A model generated the notes under the pieces. The model was not told the origin of the DNA. It did no database searches and saw only the letters and a program-made list of their open reading frames with translations. Shown here one piece after another: positions 32,120 to 41,785 of a DNA stretch of 43,597 nt (positions are counted from its first letter, which is position 1; the number at the start of each line of letters is the position of its first letter). Where the stretch lies: positions 1 to 43,597 of the forward strand of contig JANXOM010000282.1 in NCBI GenBank assembly GCA_025353585.1. The letters run 5' to 3'. Source of the DNA: Deltaproteobacteria bacterium. GTDB taxonomy: Bacteria > Myxococcota_A > Polyangia > Haliangiales > Haliangiaceae. Made by a program: the position numbers and the translations under genes.

Positions 32120-33529
32120 GTGAGCGGCGAGATCGTCGGCATCCTCGAGCGCGAGCTCGGTGCCGACGCGGTCATCGGACCCGGCCACGAGCGCCTCGAC
32201 GACTACGGTCGGGACGAGAGCCCGCTGCCGGAGTTCTTCCCGCCGTCGTGCGCGGTCCTCTGCGCCACGACGGCGCAGGTCGCCGCCGTGCTGCGCCTGT
32301 GCGCCGAGCATCGCGTCCCCGTGACACCGCGCGGCGCGGGCAGCGGCATGTGCGGTGGCGCCCTGCCCGTCGCGGGCGGCGTGGTCCTCTCGACCGAGCG
32401 CATGACCGCGCTGCGCGACATCGACGACGCCAGCCTCTACTGCGTGACGGAGCCCGGCGTCGTGACGGGCCGGCTGCAGGAAGCGGTCGAGGCCCAGGGC
32501 CTGTTTTACCCGCCGGACCCCGCGTCGCTCGACTACTGCTCGATCGGCGGCAACGCGGCGACGAACGCCGGCGGCCCGCGCGCGTTCAAGTACGGCGTCA
32601 CCCGCGAGTACGTCCTGGGCCTCGAGGTCGTGCTGATGGGCGGCGAGGTCCTGCGCTGCGGCCGGCGCACGGCGAAGGGCGTCACGGGCTACGACCTCGT
32701 CGCCGGCTTCGTCGGGACCGAGGGCACGTTCGGCGTGATCACGGAGCTGACGCTCAAGCTCCTGCCGAAGCCGCCCGCGGCCGCGACGGTGCTCGGCGTC
32801 TTCGCCGACGCGGCGACCGCCGGTACGGCGATCACGGGGCTCCTGCGCGGCGGGCTGCGGCCGAGCGTGCTCGAGATCGCGGACCGGGCCTCGATCGACG
32901 TCATCCGCGGCAAGAGCCGCTACCGGTTCCCCGCGAACGCCGGCGCGATCGTGCTCCTCGAGGTCGACGGCGAAGCCGAGGACATGGAGCGCGCGATGGA
33001 GCGCATCGGCATGGAGCTCGATCGACTCGGCGCGCTGGACGTCCTCGCGGCCACGGAGCCTGCCGACCGCGCGAACGTGTGGGAGGCGCGGCGCCTGATC
33101 TCGAAGTGCCTCAAGGACGCGTATCGCATCAAGGTCAACGAGGACGTCTGCGTGCCCCGCGGGCGGATCGTGGAGATGCTCGCGCGGGTCGATCGCATCA
33201 GCGCGGAGACCGGGATCGAGACGGCCGTGTTCGGCCACGCCGGTGACGGCAACTTGCACGTGCAGCTGCTCGGCCAGGACGACCCGGAGGACCCGGCGGT
33301 GCGCGCGCGGATGTGGGGGGCGGCGGAGCGCGTGTTCGTCGCGACGGTCGAGCTCGGCGGCACGCTGTCGGGCGAGCACGGCATCGGGCTCAGCAAGATG
33401 CCTTACATGCGCCTCGAGCAATCGGAGCAGCTCCTCGAGTGGCAGCGCCGCTGGAAGCAGCTCTGGGATCCGCAGCAGCTGCTCAACCCGGGGAAGATCA
33501 TCCCCGGGCGGCGCGCTTGCGCGGAGTAG
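32120..33529 (+). CDS. FAD-linked oxidase, GlcD/D-lactate dehydrogenase type
   Basis: 469 residues from a GTG start. An N-terminal PCMH-type FAD domain (TPRGAGSGMCGGALPVAGG, DPASLDYCSIGGNAATNAGG split by a turn) and a C-terminal cap domain with FGHAGDGNLHVQLL and GEHGIGLSKM, whose histidines bind the metal and hydroxy-acid substrate. It oxidises a 2-hydroxy acid such as glycolate or D-lactate. No glcE or glcF partner is adjacent, so it may act alone. The end overlaps the convergent topoisomerase gene by 32 bp. Confidence 0.9.
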   Translation: MSGEIVGILERELGADAVIGPGHERLDDYGRDESPLPEFFPPSCAVLCATTAQVAAVLRLCAEHRVPVTPRGAGSGMCGGALPVAGGVVLSTERMTALRDIDDASLYCVTEPGVVTGRLQEAVEAQGLFYPPDPASLDYCSIGGNAATNAGGPRAFKYGVTREYVLGLEVVLMGGEVLRCGRRTAKGVTGYDLVAGFVGTEGTFGVITELTLKLLPKPPAAATVLGVFADAATAGTAITGLLRGGLRPSVLEIADRASIDVIRGKSRYRFPANAGAIVLLEVDGEAEDMERAMERIGMELDRLGALDVLAATEPADRANVWEARRLISKCLKDAYRIKVNEDVCVPRGRIVEMLARVDRISAETGIETAVFGHAGDGNLHVQLLGQDDPEDPAVRARMWGAAERVFVATVELGGTLSGEHGIGLSKMPYMRLEQSEQLLEWQRRWKQLWDPQQLLNPGKIIPGRRACAE

Positions 33530-34616
33530 CGCGGGGCGCGTCGAGGTAGCGGGCGACCGCGGGCTCGATCGCGCGGAGCACGCTGACGTCGATCGCGTCG
33601 ACGTCGAGCGCGAGGTCCTTCGTGTGGGGCGCGAGCGCGCGGCCGAGCGAGGCCGCGAGCGTGGCGCTCGAGAAGTCCTCGATCACGCGCGGGTGGATGT
33701 ACGAGGCGCGGCACACCGTCGGGGTGTGCCCGAGGCGCTCCGCGACGACGGCGACCACGTCCTTGACGCACTTCTTTGTCGCGCGCTCGGTGCCGGGGTG
33801 CGCGGTCGCGCAGAGCAGCAGCGTGGCGCCGAGCGTGGCGGCCCAGGTGCGGTAGTCCTTCGCGGTGAAGTGACCGCCGGTCGCCTCGCCGAGGTACGCG
33901 TTGACGTCGGAGGAGCTGATCGGGTGCACGGCGCCCGCGTCGTCGACGAACTGGAACAGGCGCTGCCCCGGCAGCTCGCGACAGCGCGCCACGATGTTCG
34001 CGAGGCGACGGTCGCAGACGCGGACCCGCCGCTCCACGCCGGACTTGCCGCGGTACGAGAGCTCGAGCGTCTCGCCGTGGATCTTCACGTGCCGACCGCG
34101 CAGCGTGGTCGCGCCGTAGGAGCCGTTGTCGCGGACGTAGGCTTCGTTGCCGACGCGGAGCTGCGCGCGCTCCATGAGCGCGACGACGGTGGCGACGACC
34201 TTGCGGCGCGACAGCTCCGTGCGGCGGAGATCCTTCTCGACGGTCGCGCGCAGCTGCGGCAGCACGCGGCAGAACTCGACGAGGTGGTGGTACTTCGCCT
34301 GGTCGCGCACCTCGCGCCAGCGCGCGTGATACCGGTACTGCTTGCGGCCGCGGGCGTCGCGGCCGGTCGCCTGGATGTGCCCGTCGGGAGCGGGCGAGAT
34401 CCAGACCTGCGTCCACGCGGGCGGGATCGCGAGCTTGCGGATGCGCTGGACTGTGGCGGCGTCGCGCATGAGCGCGCCGGATGCATCGTAAAATGCGAAG
34501 TGCTTGCCGCGACGCTTGCGTGTGAAGCCCGCGCCGTCATCGCTGACATGCGTGAGCGAGGCAGTTGCGGCGGCGGCGTACGGATCACCAGCGGCGGCGG
34601 CGGACGACAGGAGCAT
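33498..34616 (-). CDS. Type IB DNA topoisomerase
   Basis: 372 residues. Poxvirus-like bacterial topoisomerase IB: an N-terminal domain (GKHFAFYDASG, LAIPPAWTQVWISPAPDGHIQATGRDARGR is split, QYRYHARW), then a catalytic domain with the arginine and lysine residues of the active pentad and the nucleophile Tyr306 in CRASYIHP. It relaxes supercoils by a 3'-phosphotyrosine nick without ATP. Normal length for the family. The upstream gap 34617-34720 (104 bp) holds no gene that I can support. Confidence 0.94.
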   Translation of the reverse strand: MLLSSAAAAGDPYAAAATASLTHVSDDGAGFTRKRRGKHFAFYDASGALMRDAATVQRIRKLAIPPAWTQVWISPAPDGHIQATGRDARGRKQYRYHARWREVRDQAKYHHLVEFCRVLPQLRATVEKDLRRTELSRRKVVATVVALMERAQLRVGNEAYVRDNGSYGATTLRGRHVKIHGETLELSYRGKSGVERRVRVCDRRLANIVARCRELPGQRLFQFVDDAGAVHPISSSDVNAYLGEATGGHFTAKDYRTWAATLGATLLLCATAHPGTERATKKCVKDVVAVVAERLGHTPTVCRASYIHPRVIEDFSSATLAASLGRALAPHTKDLALDVDAIDVSVLRAIEPAVARYLDAPRATPRKRAARG

Positions 34617-34720
34617 GGGTAGGCGTCACAGCACGTGGCGTGCCAGGGCGCCACAACCGCCGCCGTCGCGGCTCGCGGCTCGGGTCGCGATAGCGGCCGG
34701 CCGGTTCGAGACCTCGTCGC

Positions 34721-35692
34721 CTACTCGACGCGCATGAACGACGCGATGCGCCACGCGTCGCCGCCGGCGCGCGGCTCGAGCACGAGCTGCCACTGCCCGA
34801 TGGCCGGCGCCGTGCTCGGGCACGTCACGCGGGCCTGGCCGTCCGCGGTGCACCCGCCGTTGATGAGCTTCGTCAGCGCATCGAAGACGTCCGGGTCGGC
34901 CTGCCACATCGCCATCGCGGTGTCGGCGCCCGGCGCCTGGCCGGCGTTCCACTGGACGTTCTCGGCGAGGTCGGGCCGCAGGCCCGGGTAGTCGCGCTTC
35001 GCCAGCGTGTCCTTCGTCCGGGCGAGGAGCTTGGCGGCGCCGACGGGCATGCCGGCGAACACGGCGGGGTCCGTCGTCGACTCCTTATCCTTCTCCGGCT
35101 TCTCGTCTTCCTTCATCGCCACGGCGTACGGCTTGACCTTCTCGTAGATGGCGACGCGGAGCGCGTCGACCCGCGGCTCGAGCCACGATGGCTTCGCCGG
35201 CCCGCGGAGCTCGGTCGGCATCGCCGCGCCCGGCTCCCACTCGGAGGCATGCCCGACGATCTTGACGCGCCACGGCCGCCCGCCGATGACGCTGACGTCG
35301 AAGCGGATGTAGTAGCGCTTGTACGCGAGCCGCGTCGGCATGCCCGCAGAGGTCGCGGCCGGCGACCCGCCGACGCCGGTGCCGCCGCCCGCGCCGGTCG
35401 AGAAGCCGTTGCCGGTCGAGATCGAGCGCCCGGTATCCGCGCCGGCGGCGGGATCACTCGCGTACTGCACCTGGTGCCACGCGGTCTTGATCGCGCCGTT
35501 GCCCGGGATGTCGTCGATGTTCGGGTAGAGCTTGCGGACCGTGTCGAGCGCGGCCGAGTAGACGACCGCGAAGTCGGTGTCGTAGAGCGACTTCTTCGCG
35601 ACGGCGATCTCGTGCTTGTTCGACGCGCAGCCGGCAGCGGCGACGGCCGCGAGGAGCGCCGCCGCGAAAGTGATAGGTTTCACGTCACGCAT
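34721..35692 (-). CDS. Lipoprotein of unknown function
   Basis: 323 residues. The signal [22 protein letters not shown] (split by me at its lipidated Cys21) is followed by a helical segment (LYDTDFAVVYSAALDTVRKLYP), a Gly/Thr-rich loop (about 88-115) and a beta-rich part (RYYIRFDVSVIGGRPWRVKIV), then an acidic linker with EKPEKDKES and a second domain ending GDAWRIASFMRVE. AAGG upstream of the start on the minus strand supports the ATG at 35692. It is head-to-head with nth: the two ATGs share CATG. No family recognised. Confidence 0.8.
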   Translation of the reverse strand: MRDVKPITFAAALLAAVAAAGCASNKHEIAVAKKSLYDTDFAVVYSAALDTVRKLYPNIDDIPGNGAIKTAWHQVQYASDPAAGADTGRSISTGNGFSTGAGGGTGVGGSPAATSAGMPTRLAYKRYYIRFDVSVIGGRPWRVKIVGHASEWEPGAAMPTELRGPAKPSWLEPRVDALRVAIYEKVKPYAVAMKEDEKPEKDKESTTDPAVFAGMPVGAAKLLARTKDTLAKRDYPGLRPDLAENVQWNAGQAPGADTAMAMWQADPDVFDALTKLINGGCTADGQARVTCPSTAPAIGQWQLVLEPRAGGDAWRIASFMRVE

Positions 35693-36500
35693 GGGAGTCG
35701 CCTTGGGGAATAGCACACCGCCTCGCGCGCAGGCGACCCGGCCCGCGGGCCCGGCACGGGTCACCGACTACACGCGCCGCCTCGGGGAGCTTTACCCCGA
35801 CGCGGTCGTGGAGCTCGACTTCGAGAGCGCGTATCAGCTCCTCGGCGCGACCATCCTCGCCGCGCAGTCGACGGACAAGATGATCAACACGATCACGCCG
35901 GCGCTGTTCGCGCGCTACCCCACCCCGGCCGCGCTCGCCGAGGCGGACCCGGCGGAGCTCGTGCCGCTCGTCTTCAAGTCGGGGTTCTATCGGAACAAGG
36001 CGAAGAGCCTCATCGGGATGGCGCGCGCGCTCGTTGCGAAGCATGGGGGCGAAGTTCCTCGGACCCTCGCGGAGCTGTCCGCGTTGCCCGGCGTCGGGCG
36101 AAAGACGGCGAACGTGATCCTCGGCTCGGCGCTCGGGATCACGGAGGGCGTCGTGGTGGACACGCACGTCACGCGGCTCGCGCAGCGGCTCGGGCTGACG
36201 ACGGAGACGGACGCCGTGAAGATCGAGCAGGACCTCATGACGGTGCTGCCGAAGGACCAGTGGACGCCGTTCGCGCACCGGCTCATCTGGCACGGGCGGC
36301 GCGTGTGCATGGCGAAGAAGCCGGACTGCGAGCACTGCGTGCTGGCCGCGACGTGCCCGAGCGCGGGGATCGCGGGCACGACGGTGACGGCGGCAGCGAC
36401 GACGAAAACGAAAACGGCGAAGATGGACCGCCAGGCCGCCGCGCGCGCCAAGACCGACGCCAAGCAGAAAAAGACGCTGAAGGCGGCGAAGAAGAAATGA
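35691..36500 (+). CDS. nth: Endonuclease III
   Basis: 269 residues from the ATG at 35691; a TTG at 35703 has a better ribosome site (GGAG 5 nt upstream) and may be the true start. Helix-hairpin-helix [10 protein letters not shown] with catalytic Lys138, Asp157 in VVVDTHV, and a [4Fe-4S] loop of Cys206, Cys213, Cys216 and Cys222 (C-x6-C-x2-C-x5-C). It removes oxidised pyrimidines and nicks abasic sites. A Lys/Ala/Thr-rich tail of about 45 residues, probably DNA-binding, is added at the C-terminus. It overlaps the nudix start (ATGA). The gene depends on the Fe-S machinery encoded earlier in the window. Confidence 0.95.
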   Translation: MGVALGNSTPPRAQATRPAGPARVTDYTRRLGELYPDAVVELDFESAYQLLGATILAAQSTDKMINTITPALFARYPTPAALAEADPAELVPLVFKSGFYRNKAKSLIGMARALVAKHGGEVPRTLAELSALPGVGRKTANVILGSALGITEGVVVDTHVTRLAQRLGLTTETDAVKIEQDLMTVLPKDQWTPFAHRLIWHGRRVCMAKKPDCEHCVLAATCPSAGIAGTTVTAAATTKTKTAKMDRQAAARAKTDAKQKKTLKAAKKK

Positions 36501-36891
36501 CGCCCGTGATCGCGGTCGGCGCGTTCGTGTTCGACGGCGACCGCGTGCTGCTGATCCAGCGCGGGACGCCGCCCGGCGAGGGGTTGTGGACGGTGCCGGG
36601 CGGAAAGCTCGAGCGCGGCGAGCGGCTGGCGGAGGCCGTCGCGCGGGAGGTGCGGGAAGAGACGGGGCTCGTGGTGGAGGTCGGCCCCCTCGTCGAGGTC
36701 GTGGAGCGCAGCGGCGAGGGGTATCAGTTCGTCATCCTGGACTACCTCGCGCGCGTGGTCGGTGGCGCGCTCGTGGCCGCGAGCGACGTGCGGGCGGCGC
36801 GGTTCGTGACGGACGCCGAGCGGGCGGCGCTGCCGCTGACGGAGGGCTTGCTCCCCGTGCTCGCGCGCGCCCGTGCTATGCACCCCGCGTG

Positions 36892-36895
<4 letters not shown>
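36497..36895 (+). CDS. Nudix hydrolase (MutT-like)
   Basis: 132 residues, starting within the nth stop (ATGA). The Nudix box is intact: [22 protein letters not shown] gives the G-x5-E-x7-REUxEExGU pattern (I list it here in two parts: [24 protein letters not shown]). Substrate unknown; ADP-ribose or oxidised nucleotides are common for short family members. The nth neighbour makes a DNA-repair or nucleotide-cleaning role reasonable. Its stop overlaps the kamA GTG. Confidence 0.93.
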
Positions 36896-38127
<1,232 letters not shown>

Positions 38128-38140
38128 CGATCTCGCCAAC

Positions 38141-38173
38141 TTACCCGGGGACGGAGTCAAAGTTGTCAAGCTC
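38141..38173 (+). repeat. REP-like repeat copy 2 (direct)
   Basis: Contains TTACCCGGGGACGGAGTCAA and onward. Bases 38141-38171 are a perfect 31-bp reverse complement of copy 3. It covers the only usual start codon of queG, the TTG at 38163. Confidence 0.9.
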
Positions 38174-39323
38174 CGGGTCTCCGGACCCCAGCGCCACCGT
38201 CATCGCCATCGCGCGCGACCTCGGCTTCCATCGCGCCGCGATCGTCCCCATCGAGCCTGCCCGTCGCCATGCCGCGTTCGTCGCGTGGCTGGCCGCGGGC
38301 CGCGCCGGCGCGATGGCGTACCTCGCGACGCCCGCGCACGTCGACGCCCGCGCGGATCTGCGGACGCTCCTCGGCGCGGCGCGCGCGCTGATCGTCGTCG
38401 CGCTCGCCTACGACCGCGTCGATCCGATCCCGGCCGACGCCCTCCTGCGGGGCCGCATCGCTCGCTACGCGCGCGGCGAGGACTACCACCTCGTCATGCG
38501 CGACCGCCTGGTCGCCCTCGCCGACCGCGTCGCCACCGCGCTCGGCCGCCCCGTCGCCTCGCGCCCGTGCGTGGACTCCGCGCCCGTCCTCGAGCGCGAC
38601 TGGGCCGAGCGCGGCGGCCTCGGCTTCACGGCGAAGAACACCATGCTGATCGCGCCGGGCGTCGGCAGCTACGTCGTCCTCGGCGAGCTGCTCGTCGATA
38701 TCGAGCTCGCGCCGACCGCCCCGGACACGCCCCCGAAGCCGCGCTGCGGCACGTGCCGCCGCTGCCTCGACGCGTGCCCGACCGCGGCCTTCGTCGACGC
38801 GTACGTCCTCGACGCGCGCCGCTGCATCTCGTACTTGACGATCGAGCACCACGGCGTCATCCCGCGCGAGCTGCGCGCGGCGATCGGCACGTGGGTGTTC
38901 GGCTGCGATCTGTGCCAGGAGGTGTGCCCGTTCAACGCCGGTGGTGGCGAGGCGCCCGACGCGCTGCTGCGGCCGCGATCGGTCGAGCACGCGCTCCCCG
39001 ATCTCGTCGCGCTCGCCGCCATCGGCACGAACCAGCTCCGCCGGCACGTGCGGCGAACGGCGCTTCGACGGATCCCGCGCGACGTGCTGCTCCGCAACGT
39101 CGCGGTCGCGCTCGGCAACACCGGCGATGCGCGCGCGATCCCGGCGCTCACCGGGTTGCTCGCGAACCCCTCGCCGCTCGTGCGCGTGCACGCGGTGTGG
39201 GCCCTGGGTCAGCTGGGCGCCGGCGCGGAGCTCCGGGCGGCCGCGGACGACGCGGATGCGGATGTACGGGCCGAGGTGGCGGCCTGCGCCCCGCTTGACA
39301 ACTTTGACTCCGTCCCCGGGTAA
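38163..39323 (+). CDS. queG: Epoxyqueuosine reductase
   Basis: 386 residues from the TTG at 38163, the only standard start upstream of the conserved region. QueG features: CVDSAPVLERDWAERGGLG (proton-donor Asp), FTAKNTMLI, two [4Fe-4S] motifs CGTCRRCLDACP and CDLCQEVCPFN, and a C-terminal HEAT-like region (DARAIPALTGLLANPSPLVR). It makes queuosine from epoxyqueuosine in tRNA using cobalamin and Fe-S clusters. The first residues and the last (LDNFDSVPG) are encoded by flanking repeat copies, including the TAA stop. It is not in an operon with other queuosine genes here. Confidence 0.93.
   Translation: MSSSGSPDPSATVIAIARDLGFHRAAIVPIEPARRHAAFVAWLAAGRAGAMAYLATPAHVDARADLRTLLGAARALIVVALAYDRVDPIPADALLRGRIARYARGEDYHLVMRDRLVALADRVATALGRPVASRPCVDSAPVLERDWAERGGLGFTAKNTMLIAPGVGSYVVLGELLVDIELAPTAPDTPPKPRCGTCRRCLDACPTAAFVDAYVLDARRCISYLTIEHHGVIPRELRAAIGTWVFGCDLCQEVCPFNAGGGEAPDALLRPRSVEHALPDLVALAAIGTNQLRRHVRRTALRRIPRDVLLRNVAVALGNTGDARAIPALTGLLANPSPLVRVHAVWALGQLGAGAELRAAADDADADVRAEVAACAPLDNFDSVPG
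39293..39323 (-). repeat. REP-like repeat copy 3 (inverted)
   Basis: 31 bp, perfect reverse complement of copy 2. It includes the last ten codons of queG and its TAA stop. A short GGGG-TCAGTTGT-CCCC hairpin follows at about 39340-39355. Confidence 0.9.
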
Positions 39324-39357
39324 ACGCGCGTGCTTGCTCGGGGTCAGTTGTCCCCAT

Positions 39358-39383
39358 GCTTGACAACTTTGACTCCGTCCCCG
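39358..39383 (-). repeat. REP-like repeat copy 4 (inverted)
   Basis: 26 bp (GCTTGACAACTTTGACTCCG and onward), identical to the core of copy 3. It ends exactly before the stop codon of the cytochrome c gene at 39384, so it lies just past that gene's 3' end. Confidence 0.88.
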
Positions 39384-39713
39384 TCAGGGGAAGGTGGAGC
39401 TGGCGACGTAGGCGGAGACGGCGCGGATCTGGTCGGACCGGATCGCGCCCTCGAAGCTCGGCATCAGCTTGTTCTTCGAGCCGGTGCGGACCTGATGCTC
39501 GACCAGCTCCGGCGTCACGCGCGCGCGGAACTCCGGCGCGGTCAGGTCGCGCACGCCGAGGCGGGCGACCAGCATCGGATCGGGCTTGCCGGTGGGGCCG
39601 TGGCACGCGGCGCAGACGGCCTGGAACACCTGCGGGCCGCCGGTCGCGTCACCGGCGGGATTGCCGCAACCGCAAGCGACAGCCGCCAGGATCCACCAGG
39701 TGATCGAACGCAT
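39384..39713 (-). CDS. Small c-type cytochrome, probably a lipoprotein
   Basis: 109 residues from the ATG at 39713, with AAGGA 6 nt upstream. The signal sequence ends in AVACGC (Cys14 could be lipidated). A single haem site CAACH lies at 34-38 and an axial Met84 in LMPSF, followed by an AVSAYVASS helix: a class I cytochrome c. It should carry electrons in the periplasm. No oxidase or reductase genes are adjacent, so its partner is unknown. Confidence 0.9.
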   Translation of the reverse strand: MRSITWWILAAVACGCGNPAGDATGGPQVFQAVCAACHGPTGKPDPMLVARLGVRDLTAPEFRARVTPELVEHQVRTGSKNKLMPSFEGAIRSDQIRAVSAYVASSTFP

Positions 39714-39725
39714 CGAAATCCTTGA

Positions 39726-39749
39726 TGCCACCGGCCCCGCGCGGTGGCA
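39726..39749. promoter_or_regulatory. Inverted repeat between divergent cytochrome and lipoprotein genes
   Basis: TGCCACCG (39726-39733) and CGGTGGCA (39742-39749) are 8-bp perfect arms around 8 bp. It sits 12 bp from the cytochrome c start and 33 bp from the lipoprotein start, in a 69-bp divergent gap, and is a candidate operator. A weak -10 (TACGAT, 39770-39775) precedes the plus-strand gene. Confidence 0.45.
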
Positions 39750-39782
39750 ATCGGGCACACGGCCCATGCTACGATTCACCGC

Positions 39783-40661
39783 ATGCGAGGACTCGTCGTC
39801 CTGGGGCTGTTGCTCGCCGCAACTGCGTGCGGTGGTGTCCAGGTGCCGACGCACAATGGCTACAAGAGCGCCACGGCCAAGCCGTGGAAGAAGCCCAAAC
39901 AACTCAAGCTCAACGACAAGGGCGAGGCCAAGGCGGAGGGTGATCTGTCGTATCCGGACCAGCGCCGCGCGAGCTGGTTCGCGATCGACACGCCGGCGAA
40001 CGGCACGCTCGACCTCCGGCTCGAGATCACGCCGCCCGGCGACGCGACGAACGATGACTTCGACCTCGGGATGGAGATCTACAACCCCGAGTACAAGATG
40101 CTGTCGCGCTCGGACGCCGACGACACGGACGCGCACGAGCTCAACAAGAAGCAGTCGCTCGTCGAGCTGCCGCCCGGCAAGTACCTCGTGCACCTCTATC
40201 TCGAGGGGCGCCTCGACACCGCCGAGTACGTCCTCCACGTCGCGTTCAAGTCGACCCAGCCCTCCGCGGCGAGGAGCGACTTTCCGATCCAGGTCGCGTA
40301 CGTCCCCATCCTCCCGATGGTCCCCCTCGACGACGACACCCCGAAGTCGTACAAGCCCGCACCGACGGTCGTGGTCGTGCACCCGCCGCCGGGCCACCGG
40401 CAGCCGCCGCCGCCCCCCACGCCGAAGGAGGTGCCGAAGGCCCTCACCGGTCGCATCCTCGGCATCTCGGTCCAGGGCAAGAACGTGATGATCACGATCG
40501 GTCGCGGCACCACGACCGGCGCGCAGGCGCGGATGAACGGCACCATCAGCGGCGTGGCCGGCTCGTTCCCCGTCGACTGCACCGAGCGCACCTGCACCGG
40601 GCTCGTCGCCGCCACCGCGGACCAGCTCAAGTCCGTCAGCTCCGTCACCCTCTCCCCGTGA
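39783..40661 (+). CDS. Lipoprotein with PPC-like beta domain, paralogue A
   Basis: 292 residues. Lipoprotein signal MRGLVVLGLLLAATAC (Cys16). A beta-sandwich domain about 45-165 (RRASWFAIDTPANGTLDLRLE, FDLGMEIYNPEYKML, LPPGKYLVHLYLEGRLDTAEYVLHV; each listed segment is interrupted here by commas) resembles the pre-peptidase C-terminal (PPC) fold. A Pro-rich hinge (PPPGHRQPPPPPTPKE) leads to a C-terminal small beta domain (GRILGISVQGKNVMITI). The same order occurs in the next gene. It may bind wall or envelope material. Start of a four-gene run ending at the window edge. Confidence 0.78.
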   Translation: MRGLVVLGLLLAATACGGVQVPTHNGYKSATAKPWKKPKQLKLNDKGEAKAEGDLSYPDQRRASWFAIDTPANGTLDLRLEITPPGDATNDDFDLGMEIYNPEYKMLSRSDADDTDAHELNKKQSLVELPPGKYLVHLYLEGRLDTAEYVLHVAFKSTQPSAARSDFPIQVAYVPILPMVPLDDDTPKSYKPAPTVVVVHPPPGHRQPPPPPTPKEVPKALTGRILGISVQGKNVMITIGRGTTTGAQARMNGTISGVAGSFPVDCTERTCTGLVAATADQLKSVSSVTLSP

Positions 40662-40711
40662 TCGCGTCCACCCCCTTGCGCCCACCGGAACACTTGGCCA
40701 ACACTTCAACC

Positions 40712-41779
40712 ATGCTCGGGAAGACGCTGGCGGTCTTTGCGCTCGTCGTCGCGCTCGTCGCCTGCCCGCACAACGTGCCGCAGGACTCGAACACCGGCAA
40801 CGACGGCAAGACCAAGGGCGCGAAGACCGTCACCTTCGAGAACGGCGAGGGCAAGGCCAAGGGCGTCGTGACGTACCCCGGCGGCGACCGCGTCGACTGG
40901 AAGCTCGTCGAGATCCCCGAGGGCAAGCGCGGCACGCTCGACTTCAAGCTGACGTGGACCACGCCGCGCCCGGGGCTCCAGCTCGCATTCGACGTCTTCG
41001 ACGAGTGGAACACGCCGCTCGTCGTCTCGAAGAGCACGAGCAAGAAGCGCAGCCGCTCGCACACGCGCGACGCCACGCTCGAGAACGCGAAGGGCAAGTA
41101 CTACGTCCGCGTCTACGCGGTCGGCCGCGGCGACGCCGGGACGTACAAGCTGACCGTCGAGTTCAAGGAGACGGCGGGCGTGGTGATCTTCGATGTCCTC
41201 AAGCTCGACATCAACGACCCGCCGAAGCTCGCCGCGCTGCCCGAGACAGTCGTCGAGTGCGACGACTCGAACTTCGACAAGAACAACAAGGAGTGCCGCA
41301 ACTTCTGCCCGAAGTTCAACCCGCCGGCCGGCTGGCCGCCGTGCGAGGGCAAGTGCCCCAAGCCGCCGACCATCGACGAGCCGGCGTGCTGGGACTCCAT
41401 GCCCTGCCCCAAGCCCGCCGACATCCGCGTCAAGCACTGCAAGGCGATCGACTTCCCGCCCTGCCCGGACAAGAACAACCCCGATCCGAACAACCTGAAC
41501 TGCCTCGTGCCGCTCGCGCCCGTCATCGGTCGCATCGTCAAGAACGAGGTCGTCGGTGGCGCCACGCAGATCACCATCAGCGCGGGCACGGGCCAGGGCA
41601 TCAAGGACAAGGGCTGGACCGCGAAGGTCCTCCGCGGTGACACCGGCGAATCGCCGCTGTCGGGCGGCGACGTCAACATCATCCGCGTCACCGGCACGAC
41701 CACCCTGGGCTCGGTCAAGCTCACGCCCGACCAGCTCAAGGAGAACGCCCGCGTGAAGTTCTCCCCCCCGCCGAGGTAA
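40712..41779 (+). CDS. Lipoprotein with PPC-like domain and Cys-rich insert, paralogue B
   Basis: 355 residues. Signal MLGKTLAVFALVVALVAC (Cys18). PPC-like domain (VDWKLVEIPEGKRGTLDFKL, LQLAFDVFDEWNTPLVVS, KYYVRVYAVGRGDAGTYKL) and a C-terminal beta domain (IGRIVKNEVVGGATQITIS) match paralogue A. Between them, where A has a Pro-rich hinge, is an insert of about 95 residues with many CPxP/CxxxC cysteines (FCPKFNPP, PPCEGKCPKPP, MPCPKPA, PPCPDKN). This suggests a disulfide-bonded, extended periplasmic spacer. Function unknown. It ends 6 bp before the kinase gene and is probably co-transcribed. Confidence 0.8.
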   Translation: MLGKTLAVFALVVALVACPHNVPQDSNTGNDGKTKGAKTVTFENGEGKAKGVVTYPGGDRVDWKLVEIPEGKRGTLDFKLTWTTPRPGLQLAFDVFDEWNTPLVVSKSTSKKRSRSHTRDATLENAKGKYYVRVYAVGRGDAGTYKLTVEFKETAGVVIFDVLKLDINDPPKLAALPETVVECDDSNFDKNNKECRNFCPKFNPPAGWPPCEGKCPKPPTIDEPACWDSMPCPKPADIRVKHCKAIDFPPCPDKNNPDPNNLNCLVPLAPVIGRIVKNEVVGGATQITISAGTGQGIKDKGWTAKVLRGDTGESPLSGGDVNIIRVTGTTTLGSVKLTPDQLKENARVKFSPPPR

Positions 41780-41785
41780 CGCACC

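Noticed and set aside
38163..39323. queG as cargo of a full transposon
   Set aside because: No transposase, no target-site duplication and no IS-type ends are visible; only REP-like repeats, so the claim is limited to a repeat-bounded gene.
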